64,000 nucleotides of DNA from Iodobacter arcticus (GTDB lineage Bacteria; Pseudomonadota; Gammaproteobacteria; Burkholderiales; Chitinibacteraceae), in NCBI RefSeq assembly GCF_042664895.1, contig NZ_JBHTBQ010000001.1:1-64000 (forward strand), given 5' to 3'. Made by a program: the position numbers and the translations under genes. The notes under the pieces were generated by a model, which saw only the letters and a list, made by a program, of their open reading frames with translations, had not been told where the DNA came from and did not search any database. Positions 57,384 to 64,000 of this stretch are shown piece by piece (positions within the stretch are counted from its first letter, which is position 1; each line of letters starts with the position of its first letter).

Positions 57384-58796
57384 ATGAACAATCCCTATTT
57401 TTCCTATCCTCTCGTTCTGGTTGATTTAGAAACCACCGGAGCGAACCCGAATTCGGATCGTATTACCGAAGTGGGCATTGTGCAGATCGACGAGCAGGGT
57501 AGCCGTAGCTGGTCGCAACTGGTGAATCCTGGCAAAGAGATTCCTGAGTTTATTCAGGAGTTGACCGGCATCAGTAATGAAATGGTGGCCGATGCGCCAC
57601 CCTTTGCCGAGGTGGCGGAGCAAGTGCTCGAGCTATTACAGGGGCGGGTGTTTGTTGCGCATAACGCGCGTTTTGATTACGGGTTTTTAAAGCAAGAATT
57701 TAAACGCCTCGATATGCGTTTGCAGGCGCAGGTGCTGTGCACCGTTAAGCTGTCTCGCAAACTTTACCCCGCTGAGCATAAGCACAGCTTGGATGCTTTG
57801 ATTGCACGTTACGGGTTGACCTTTGTTGGCGGTCGTCACCGTGCTTTAACCGATGCCGAGCTTTTGCAGCAGTTTTTGGATGTGGCGCTGAAAGATCATG
57901 GCTTTGAGGTGCTGCATCAATCGATTGCCGAATTATTGCGCCAGCCTGCCTTGCCTCCCGCGCTTGATCCTGCCCAGATTGATGAGTTGCCTGAGTCTTC
58001 CGGCGTTTATATTTTTTATGGCTCGGACGATGTGGCGCTTTATATAGGCAAAAATCACAATATCAGAAAGCGCGTACTGGCTCATTTTAGTGATGCCAAT
58101 CCTAAGGAAGTGCAGCTGGCTAAGCGCACCCAAAGGCTGGCCTGGCATGAAACAGCGGGTGAATTAGGTGCGGTGCTACTGGAAACCAGCCTTGTTTCCC
58201 AATTAGAGCCAAGCTACAACCCGCCTCAGCGACGGATTAAAGAGCTAGGTGGGTGGCGCTTGGTTTCGAAAGACGACGTACTACAGCCCTATTGGACTCC
58301 GTGGGCCGAGGTAGGTAGCGAGCCGGTATTTGGCCCATTCCGCTCGCGCCGCGAAGCCGCCAATGTATTAAATAAAATGATTGATGGTCATGGCTTATGC
58401 AGGCAGATTTTGGGGCTGGAGCCCAAGCCCAAGTCGCTTGCGCCTTGCTCGGCATTCTTAGAAACCCGTTGCCGAGGCGCCTGTGTGGGCCGCGATATCA
58501 CCCACAATGCCCGCTTTTCTGCCGCAATAGAGCGCTATCGCTTTCCGCTATGGCCGTATAAGGGCGCAGTTGCACTGGCAGAAGGCCCAGAATGGGCGCC
58601 AGTGTTACAGGTGTTCGACCAATGGTGCTATCTGGGTGCGATTAACCACCTCGACGAGCTACCCGCCCTAATGGCCAAGCCCCGTAAATTTGAACTCGAT
58701 GTGTTTAAGCTGATTCAGAAAGAATTCAAAAAGCAGGGGCATAAATTGCAGAAGCTGGGGTGTGATGGCGGGGCAGAAAGTCAAAAAGATCTGTAG
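57384..58796 (+). CDS. DEDDh exonuclease fused to a GIY-YIG (UvrC/Cho-type) domain
   Basis: The 470 residues carry an N-terminal DnaQ-like exonuclease (VLVDLETTGANP, VAHNARFDYGFL, HRALTDAELL; residues about 10-170), a linker, and a GIY-YIG endonuclease domain (SSGVYIFYGSDDVALYIGKN, about 205-285), followed by a UvrC/Cho-like C-terminal region. The fusion pairs a 3'-5' exonuclease with a UvrC-type incision domain and is annotated in several betaproteobacteria; its role in repair is inferred. The TAG stop (58794-58796) is the TAG of the CTGTAGACACAG repeat that follows. Confidence 0.88.
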   Translation: MNNPYFSYPLVLVDLETTGANPNSDRITEVGIVQIDEQGSRSWSQLVNPGKEIPEFIQELTGISNEMVADAPPFAEVAEQVLELLQGRVFVAHNARFDYGFLKQEFKRLDMRLQAQVLCTVKLSRKLYPAEHKHSLDALIARYGLTFVGGRHRALTDAELLQQFLDVALKDHGFEVLHQSIAELLRQPALPPALDPAQIDELPESSGVYIFYGSDDVALYIGKNHNIRKRVLAHFSDANPKEVQLAKRTQRLAWHETAGELGAVLLETSLVSQLEPSYNPPQRRIKELGGWRLVSKDDVLQPYWTPWAEVGSEPVFGPFRSRREAANVLNKMIDGHGLCRQILGLEPKPKSLAPCSAFLETRCRGACVGRDITHNARFSAAIERYRFPLWPYKGAVALAEGPEWAPVLQVFDQWCYLGAINHLDELPALMAKPRKFELDVFKLIQKEFKKQGHKLQKLGCDGGAESQKDL

Positions 58797-58901
58797 ACAC
58801 AGAGAACGGGGAGATTAAAAGCAGAACACAGAGAAAAACTAAAGATTTAACTTTGATTTTCTCTGTGTTCTTTGTGTTCTCATTTGTCTCTGTGTCTACA
58901 G
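58791..58901. repeat. CTGTAGACACAGAG inverted array after the exonuclease gene
   Basis: The outer arms CTGTAGACACAGAG (58791-58804) and CTCTGTGTCTACAG (58888-58901) are perfect. Inside, AACACAGAGAAAA (58825-58837) faces TTTTCTCTGTGTT (58857-58869). The left end supplies the last codon and stop of the exonuclease gene. Confidence 0.9.
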
Positions 58902-58914
58902 AGCTTAGGTTTTT

Positions 58915-59625
58915 TTAAGCCGCGTAAATCACAAACACGGTTGGGCGTTTGTGTAGGTCGGGCTTAGTGCCGCTTTTCCAGTCTGCCACGGTCTTGCTCA
59001 ACATCAACTCATTAGACGTCGTTAAATCGCAAGCCACAGTGAGCTGGGTGCTGCCTTTTAAGCCGAGCAAAAGCGCATCAAATAAAGCGCCGTTGCGGTA
59101 AGGCGTTTCAATCATCAGCTCGGCTTGTTTATTGCGGTATGAGTCGTTTTCTAGCTGGCGAATTGCTTCGAGGCGAGCAGGGTCTTGCGAGGGAATATAG
59201 CCGTTAAAGCGAAACTTCTGGCCATTCGCGCCTGCTCCCATCAAGGCGAGCAAGATCGACGATGGGCCGACTAGTGGCGCGACTTTAATGCCTTTACGAT
59301 GCGCTAAACGAATCAAGTTTGCACCTGGGTCGGCCACACCGGGGCAGCCCGCTTCGCTCATTAGGCCCACATCGTGGCCATCCAGCAGCGGTTTTAACAG
59401 GGCGCTGAGTGCGTCTTCCTTGGTGTGCTCGTTCAGCTCTTCCATCCACAGGCTGCGCAGCTCGTGTGGTGTGCCAAATTCTTTTAAGAAGGCCCGTGCA
59501 GTTTTAGGTGCCTCAACAATAAAGTGCGTTAAACGTTGTGCCGTGGCGAGTACGTCCGCCGGAATCACGCTGGCTAGTGTGTCTGTACCCAGTGGGACAG
59601 GAATCAAATACAGGGTGCCGCTCAT
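58915..59625 (-). CDS. RsmI-like SAM-dependent methyltransferase (paralogue)
   Basis: A 236-residue protein with the tetrapyrrole-methylase fold, similar to RsmI in LYLIPVPLGTDTLASV, MSEAGCPGVADPGANL and PLVGPSSILLALMGAG, but lacking the RsmI AEDTR motif (FIVEAPKTARAF instead) and the C-terminal part. The complete RsmI is encoded at 16451-17314, so this is a second family member of unknown substrate. It overlaps yceF by 4 bp. Confidence 0.8.
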   Translation of the reverse strand: MSGTLYLIPVPLGTDTLASVIPADVLATAQRLTHFIVEAPKTARAFLKEFGTPHELRSLWMEELNEHTKEDALSALLKPLLDGHDVGLMSEAGCPGVADPGANLIRLAHRKGIKVAPLVGPSSILLALMGAGANGQKFRFNGYIPSQDPARLEAIRQLENDSYRNKQAELMIETPYRNGALFDALLLGLKGSTQLTVACDLTTSNELMLSKTVADWKSGTKPDLHKRPTVFVIYAA

Positions 59626-60206
59626 AGCAGTGGAAATCCTTCATTTTTTAACATGGTAATTAATTCAATCAGCGGCAGGCCAATAATAGCAGCAGGATCT
59701 TTGCCCTCGATGGCGGCAATCATCACAATGCCAAGGCCTTCGGTTTTAGCGCTGCCTGCGCAGTTGTAGGGTTTTTCGCGCTGCAAGTAGGATTCGATCT
59801 CGGCATCGGAGTAATCACGCATCGTGACACGGGTAATATCTACATAATGCTGCTCATGGCCTGTCGCCGTGTTGTAAAGGCAAAGTGCGGTATGAAATGC
59901 CAGTGTATGGCCGCGCATTTTACTTAACTGATGAACGGCACGCTCATGGTTGCCGGGTTTTCCTAGCTGCTCGCCATTTAAAAGGGCGACTTGATCAGAA
60001 CCAATAATCAGGCTGTCTGGGTATTGATCAGCCAGTACGCGGGCTTTAGCAATCGCGAGACGCAAGCTGGTGTCGCCAGCGGTTTCGCCGGCTAGGGCGC
60101 TTTCATCTAAATCTGGCGCAGCAGTCTCAAAAGAGATACCGAGCCGCTCCAGCAATTCTTTGCGATAGGGCGAGGTAGAAGCGAGGATTAAACGAGGTAA
60201 GTGCAT
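59622..60206 (-). CDS. yceF: Maf/YceF family nucleotide pyrophosphatase
   Basis: A 194-residue Maf-like protein. LILASTSPYRKELLERLG, IIGSDQVALLNGEQLGKPG and NCAGSAKTEGLGI are conserved. YceF-type enzymes hydrolyse m7GTP and related nucleotides as house-cleaning pyrophosphatases. It is divergent from yceD with a 90-base gap, which matches the yceF/yceD-rpmF-plsX arrangement of E. coli. Confidence 0.92.
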   Translation of the reverse strand: MHLPRLILASTSPYRKELLERLGISFETAAPDLDESALAGETAGDTSLRLAIAKARVLADQYPDSLIIGSDQVALLNGEQLGKPGNHERAVHQLSKMRGHTLAFHTALCLYNTATGHEQHYVDITRVTMRDYSDAEIESYLQREKPYNCAGSAKTEGLGIVMIAAIEGKDPAAIIGLPLIELITMLKNEGFPLL

Positions 60207-60296
60207 GGATTTGTTAGACTCTTACGTAAATGACTTTGACAGGGCTAGTTAAGAGATTGTATCATGCGCGGTTTCTTGTATTCGTTCTGGTTCCTT

Positions 60297-60785
60297 ATGA
60301 CTGTTATTCACAGCGGTCAATTCGCGCTTGAAGGCGAAAAGATTGAAGGTACGATCCCGCTGTCTGAGTTAGGCCGCTTACATGATTTGCTTGCTAGTAC
60401 TGAGGGCAGCATGGTCTGGAAGTTGTCTAGCGGCATTGATAAGTTAGAGCGGCCGTGGTTATTTGTTGATGTGGAAGGCGAAGTTCAACTCGTTTGCCAA
60501 CGTTGCTTAAAGCCCATGCCCTTTTTTGTTAATGTGGGTAGCACTCTCGTACAGTTTCCAGACGAGGCCCATCTTAATGATGCGGAAAACGCTGACGAAG
60601 ATCTCGAAGGTATCGTTATCGATCCCGAGCTTGACGTTATTGCGTTGATAGAAGATGAAATTCTGCTTGCCTTGCCCTTCGCGTCCCGACACGAAGACTG
60701 TGGTGCAGATCGCATTATTTTAAAAGATTCAAAACCGAATCCGTTTGCTGTCCTGGCTCAGTTGAAAACCAGGGAAGCGGAATAA
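60297..60785 (+). CDS. yceD: YceD / DUF177 family protein
   Basis: About 162 residues, with C-x2-C in VCQRCLKPM and an acidic middle (DAENADEDLEGIV) typical of DUF177. It is needed for 23S rRNA accumulation in several plants and bacteria, and the gene nearly always precedes rpmF. The frame opens at 60264; the ATG at 60297 matches the homologue start (SGQFALEGEKIEG), while the earlier ATG has a slightly better upstream AAGAG. It leads the yceD-rpmF-plsX-fabH-fabD group. Confidence 0.88.
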   Translation: MTVIHSGQFALEGEKIEGTIPLSELGRLHDLLASTEGSMVWKLSSGIDKLERPWLFVDVEGEVQLVCQRCLKPMPFFVNVGSTLVQFPDEAHLNDAENADEDLEGIVIDPELDVIALIEDEILLALPFASRHEDCGADRIILKDSKPNPFAVLAQLKTREAE

Positions 60786-60821
60786 ACTGTCAATTAAACT
60801 GGTTTTCAAGGAGCTACAATC

Positions 60822-61001
60822 ATGGCTGTTCAACAGAATAAAAAGTCCCCGTCCAAGCGTGGCATGCGTCGTGCACACGACTTCCTGACCGCTCCGGCGC
60901 TGGCAGTTGAAGCTACAACTGGTGAAGCACATTTGCGTCACCATATCTCCCCAAATGGTTTTTACCGCGGTCGTCGCGTTATTAAAGCCAAGGGCGAGTA
61001 A
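60822..61001 (+). CDS. rpmF: 50S ribosomal protein L32
   Basis: A 59-residue protein, MAVQQNKKSPSKRGMRRAHD..., matching bL32. AAGGAG precedes the ATG by 7 bases. It has no cysteines, so it is the zinc-independent (C-minus) form. It lies 36 bases downstream of yceD, the conserved position. Confidence 0.97.
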   Translation: MAVQQNKKSPSKRGMRRAHDFLTAPALAVEATTGEAHLRHHISPNGFYRGRRVIKAKGE

Positions 61002-61031
61002 TCCCTTTTACAACCTCAGGGTTGTAATATG

Positions 61032-61058
61032 CGGCGCAAGCGGGCAACCCTTGCGCCG
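61032..61058 (+). terminator. Hairpin between rpmF and plsX
   Basis: CGGCGCAAG (61032-61040) pairs with CTTGCGCCG (61050-61058); a smaller ACAACC/GGTTGT hairpin precedes it. It probably attenuates the downstream fatty-acid genes relative to rpmF. Confidence 0.65.
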
Positions 61059-61178
61059 TTCGCCGTTCTGGATTCCCCAGTCTGTGCCTCATTGGAGTCG
61101 TGATTGAAGCGTTTTTCCTTACTAGTTTTTAGCTACGAAAAATGACTCTCCTGCTCCTTATAGGACTTTTAGCTCCCG

Positions 61179-62207
61179 ATGGATATCACCGTTGCCGTTG
61201 ATGCAATGGGTGGCGATCATGGCACGCACGTTACTGTGCCTGCCGTGCTTCGCTTCCTAAAAGAATTTCCCAATGTAAACGTCGTGCTGGTTGGTTTGCC
61301 TGACGTTCTTGAAGTTGAATTAAAAGCTTGCCATGCCACGGTAGGCCCTCGCTTGCGTGTTCATGCCGCTAGTGAAGTGGTCACCATGGATGAATCGCCC
61401 CAGTCCGCGATGAAGAATAAAAAAGATTCTTCGATGCGCGTGGCGATTAATTTGGTGAAATCAGGCGAAGCCAATGCTTGCGTTTCAGCCGGCAATACCG
61501 GCGCGCTGATGGCTACCGCCCGTTTTGTGCTTAAAACCATTCCGGGTATTGATCGACCTGCGATTGCCAAGATGATGCCATCTAGCCGCAACGAGACTTG
61601 CGTACTGGATTTGGGCGCTAATGCGGTATGTACTCCGCATAATCTTTTGCAGTTTGCCATTATGGGCTCGTCGCTTGTGGCAGCAACCCGCCATATTGAA
61701 AACCCAACTGTTGGCTTGCTCAATATTGGTTCTGAAGATCAAAAAGGCAATGAAGTCGTCAAAGAAGCTTCCGAGTTACTAAAAGCTTCTCGCCTTAATT
61801 TTTATGGCAATGTTGAAGGTAATGATATCTATCGTGGCTCGGTTGATGTGGTGACCTGCGATGGCTTTACTGGCAATGTGGCGCTGAAAGCTTCTGAAGG
61901 CTTGGCGAAGATGTTGGCCGAATTTTTAAAACAAGAATTTACCCGCAGCTGGTGGACGCGCATTATTGCGCTCTTGGCGTGGCCGGTGTTGGCGCGTTTT
62001 AAAGCCAGAGTTGATCCGCGGCGCTACAACGGTGCATCCTTGCTGGGTTTAAAAGGCATCGTGGTGAAGAGCCATGGTGGTGCAGACAAAGTGGCTTTTT
62101 ATTGGGCACTGAGGCAGGCGATGGATGAGGCACGCTCGGGCGTGATTCAGCGCATCACTGAACAAGTTCAAGATCAGCTTGCAGAATTGGCAGCTCAAGA
62201 GGAGTAA
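61179..62207 (+). CDS. plsX: Phosphate acyltransferase PlsX
   Basis: A 342-residue enzyme that makes acyl-phosphate from acyl-ACP for phospholipid synthesis with PlsY. VAVDAMGGDHGTHVTVPA, SAGNTGALMATARF and CDGFTGNVALKASEG are family landmarks. It is followed by a palindromic element whose first bases overlap the stop codon. The order plsX-fabH-fabD is the conserved fatty-acid cluster. Confidence 0.96.
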   Translation: MDITVAVDAMGGDHGTHVTVPAVLRFLKEFPNVNVVLVGLPDVLEVELKACHATVGPRLRVHAASEVVTMDESPQSAMKNKKDSSMRVAINLVKSGEANACVSAGNTGALMATARFVLKTIPGIDRPAIAKMMPSSRNETCVLDLGANAVCTPHNLLQFAIMGSSLVAATRHIENPTVGLLNIGSEDQKGNEVVKEASELLKASRLNFYGNVEGNDIYRGSVDVVTCDGFTGNVALKASEGLAKMLAEFLKQEFTRSWWTRIIALLAWPVLARFKARVDPRRYNGASLLGLKGIVVKSHGGADKVAFYWALRQAMDEARSGVIQRITEQVQDQLAELAAQEE

Positions 62208-62335
62208 TTGCAAAACGTAGCGAGAGGCCTGAGGACAAGGCAAAAAATGGTGAAAAACCGCAGTTTACAAGTAGTAAATGAGGATTTTTAGCCATTTTTT
62301 AACGCAGTAATCAGGCCTCGCAGTAGGTTTGCAAT
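62207..62335. repeat. ATTGCAAA palindromic element between plsX and fabH
   Basis: ATTGCAAAAC at the left faces GGTTTGCAAT at the right, AGGCCTGA faces TCAGGCCT, and AAAAAATGG/CCATTTTTT stems lie inside around AGTTTACAAGTAGTAAATGA. The layout is that of an intergenic interspersed palindrome seen in many proteobacteria. It ends 36 bases before the fabH start. Confidence 0.78.
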
Positions 62336-62370
62336 ACTCCAAGAGACTGTCATCGAATAAGGGGTTATGT

Positions 62371-63327
62371 ATGTACGCTCGCATTGTTGGCACAGGTTCT
62401 TATTTACCATCTCGTGTAGTTTCTAATCAGGAAATTGCCGAGCGCGTTGAAACAAGCGATGAGTGGATTTTTTCGCGCACTGGTATTCGTGAGCGCCATA
62501 TTGCCGCCGAAGGTGAGATGACGTCTGATATGGCGCTGAAAGCCATTGAGGCTGCGATTGCTGCTGCTGGTGTTAGCAAAGAAGAAATTGATTTATTAAT
62601 TGTAGCAACAACGACTGGCGATCAAATTTTTCCTTCGACAGCCTGCATCTTGCAAGATAAATTAGGCGTGCATGGCTTTCCGGCATTTGATGTGCAGGCG
62701 GTGTGTGCAGGCTTTATTTATGCACTGAGCACAGCAGAAAAATTTGTAAAAACCGGTGCTGCCCAGTGTGCGGTGGTGGTGGGCGCAGAAACGCTGTCGC
62801 ATATTGTGAATTGGGATGATCGCGGTACATGTATCTTGTTTGGTGATGGTGCGGGCGCAGTTGTGTTGAAGCCATCCACAGAAACCGGTATTTTAGCCAC
62901 GCATTTACGTGCTGATGGCCGTTATCGTCATATTTTAAAAGCAGACGCTAAAGTTAAATATGGTGCTTTAACGGGCAGCCCTTGGCTGTATATGGAAGGC
63001 AATGCGGTCTTTAAATTTGCAGTCCGCGCCTTGGCCGATATTGCAGTAGAGACGCTTGAAGCCGCAGGGATTGAGCAAGCTGAAATTGATTGGCTGGTGC
63101 CGCATCAAGCTAATATCCGTATTATTGAATCTACCGCAAAGCATCTTGGTTTAAGTATGGATAAAGTAGTGGTGACGGTGGCCGAGCATGGCAATACTTC
63201 TGCCGCATCGATTCCCTTAGCATTAGATACCGCGGTGCGGGATGGCCGGATTAAAGCAGGCCATAAAGTGTTAATGGAAGGGATTGGCGGTGGTTTTGCT
63301 TGGGGTTCGGTGTTAGTCCAGTTTTAA
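62371..63327 (+). CDS. fabH: Beta-ketoacyl-ACP synthase III
   Basis: A 318-residue condensing enzyme that starts fatty-acid synthesis from acetyl-CoA and malonyl-ACP. The catalytic triad is C112 (VQAVCAGF), H245 (VPHQAN) and N275 (EHGNTSAAS). The start at 62371 with AAGGGG upstream is chosen over 62329. A hairpin separates it from fabD. Confidence 0.97.
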   Translation: MYARIVGTGSYLPSRVVSNQEIAERVETSDEWIFSRTGIRERHIAAEGEMTSDMALKAIEAAIAAAGVSKEEIDLLIVATTTGDQIFPSTACILQDKLGVHGFPAFDVQAVCAGFIYALSTAEKFVKTGAAQCAVVVGAETLSHIVNWDDRGTCILFGDGAGAVVLKPSTETGILATHLRADGRYRHILKADAKVKYGALTGSPWLYMEGNAVFKFAVRALADIAVETLEAAGIEQAEIDWLVPHQANIRIIESTAKHLGLSMDKVVVTVAEHGNTSAASIPLALDTAVRDGRIKAGHKVLMEGIGGGFAWGSVLVQF

Positions 63328-63332
63328 TTCTT

Positions 63333-63355
63333 AACGGCGCTGCAAGAGCGCCGTT
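63333..63355 (+). terminator. Hairpin between fabH and fabD
   Basis: AACGGCGCT (63333-63341) pairs perfectly with AGCGCCGTT (63347-63355) around 5 bases. It lies 5 bases after the fabH stop and has only a TTT after the stem, so it may be a partial terminator or an mRNA-stabilising structure. Confidence 0.6.
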
Positions 63356-63430
63356 TGACTATCCGGCATTAAAATAACTGTTTGAATTTGGCTAAAGTGA
63401 TGCACTTTAGCGGCGTGTAGGAGAATAACA

Positions 63431-64000
63431 ATGGCATTAGCATTTGTGTTTCCGGGCCAAGGCTCACAATCGATCGGTATGATGAATGGCTGGGCAGATT
63501 TGGCCGTAGTGAAAGCAACGTTTGACGAAGCTTCAGCGATCTTAGGGCAAGATTTATGGCAAATGGTTGCCGATGGCCCTAGCGAGCTATTAAACGCCAC
63601 TGTGAATACTCAGCCTCTGATGCTGACTGCCGGTGTGGCTGTATGGCGTGCCTGGCAGGCTCAGGGCGGCGTACAGCCGGACGTATTGGCTGGGCATAGC
63701 TTGGGTGAATATAGCGCGCTAGTGGCGGCTGAGGCTTTGTCTTTCGGTGATGCACTGCAATTGGTTCGTTTACGTGCGATCGCGATGCAAGAAGCTGTGC
63801 CAGTGGGCACGGGTGCAATGGCGGCAATTTTAGGCTTGGCAGATGCCGAAATCATTGCTGCTTGTGAGGAAGCGGCTCAGGGTGATGTGGTCGCCGCAGT
63901 TAATTTTAACTCGCCGGGGCAGGTGGTGATTGCGGGTAGCAAGACGGCTGTAGAGCGCGCTTGCGAGGCTTGCAAGGCGCGTGGTGCTAAGCGGGCGATG
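63431..64000 (+). CDS. fabD: Malonyl-CoA:ACP transacylase (3'-truncated by window end)
   Basis: 190 codons from the ATG at 63431 to the window end, without a stop. VFPGQGSQSIGM (residues 6-17) and LAGHSLGEYSALVAA with nucleophile S90 identify FabD, which loads malonate on ACP. Residues NFNSPGQVVIAG are the expected downstream block. About 120 residues are missing at the C-terminus. Confidence 0.96.
   Translation, partial: MALAFVFPGQGSQSIGMMNGWADLAVVKATFDEASAILGQDLWQMVADGPSELLNATVNTQPLMLTAGVAVWRAWQAQGGVQPDVLAGHSLGEYSALVAAEALSFGDALQLVRLRAIAMQEAVPVGTGAMAAILGLADAEIIAACEEAAQGDVVAAVNFNSPGQVVIAGSKTAVERACEACKARGAKRAM

Overview
The window reads as a contiguous chromosomal segment of a betaproteobacterium, most probably order Neisseriales (Chromobacteriaceae or Chitinibacteraceae; Iodobacter-like, genus uncertain). 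The basis is the Neisseria-type Gcr membrane 'recombinase' family, the GmhA sequence, the yraL-yraM-yraN-gmhA-yraP block, the rnf operon ending in nth, the yceD-rpmF-plsX-fabH-fabD block, and small secreted proteins of the chitin-binding and PEP-CTERM kinds. There is no phage, integrase, transposase, CRISPR array or rRNA operon. Most genes are housekeeping genes.

Layout. 1-4431: a gene tail with its terminator; a glycosyltransferase and metallophosphoesterase pair that resembles the Agt/PlcP lipid-remodelling pair; a DUF1289 protein; a large DUF2298-like membrane protein. 4848-10480: the Gcr membrane protein with a 2OG-Fe(II) oxygenase, then a periplasmic binding protein overlapping a membrane GGDEF protein. 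10469-16228: metF, a mini chitin-binding-like secreted protein, an endonuclease I lipoprotein, a solo EAL protein, lrgAB with a divergent LysR regulator, and tRNA-Leu. 16451-23723: rsmI, lppC, yraN, gmhA and a BON lipoprotein, an aminotransferase, murJ and rpsT. 23976-32424: an orphan protein, two more c-di-GMP-type proteins, an AI-2E family exporter, nadE and a chemoreceptor. 32635-36620: sbcB, a TIGR03790 protein beside a PEP-CTERM protein, and a tRNA Pro-Arg-His cluster. 36913-46797: folD, pyrD, rnfABCDGE, a small membrane ORF, DUF2164 and nth. 46862-50107: an HTH-nucleotidyltransferase/HEPN module and an ABC-2 transporter. 50644-57206: msrC, rep, pyk, coaD and an RlmK-type methyltransferase. 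57384-64000: a DnaQ/GIY-YIG fusion, an RsmI-like methylase with yceF, then yceD-rpmF-plsX-fabH-fabD, cut by the window end.

The most unusual feature is not a gene. The intergenic spaces carry at least four families of palindromic elements: (i) inverted arrays of a 9-bp unit (CACAGAGAA/TTCTCTGTG), usually bounded by CTGTAGACACAGAG; (ii) a roughly 150-bp element with a TATAGGGTGT...ACACCCTATA core; (iii) a 168-185-bp element with TAGCAGCCTGTCGGACTTAA ends; (iv) GTAGGGTGGGTTA-type palindromes. They are often nested in each other. Six of the seven gaps examined from pyrD through the rnf genes to DUF2164 hold an element of this kind, and the seventh, rnfB-rnfC, is bounded by an unrelated 20-bp inverted repeat. 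Several elements supply the stop codon of the gene they follow.

A second theme is c-di-GMP signalling. There are four GGDEF/EAL proteins. Two of them have broken GGDEF signatures but keep the RxxD inhibitory-site spacing, which suggests c-di-GMP receptors rather than cyclases.
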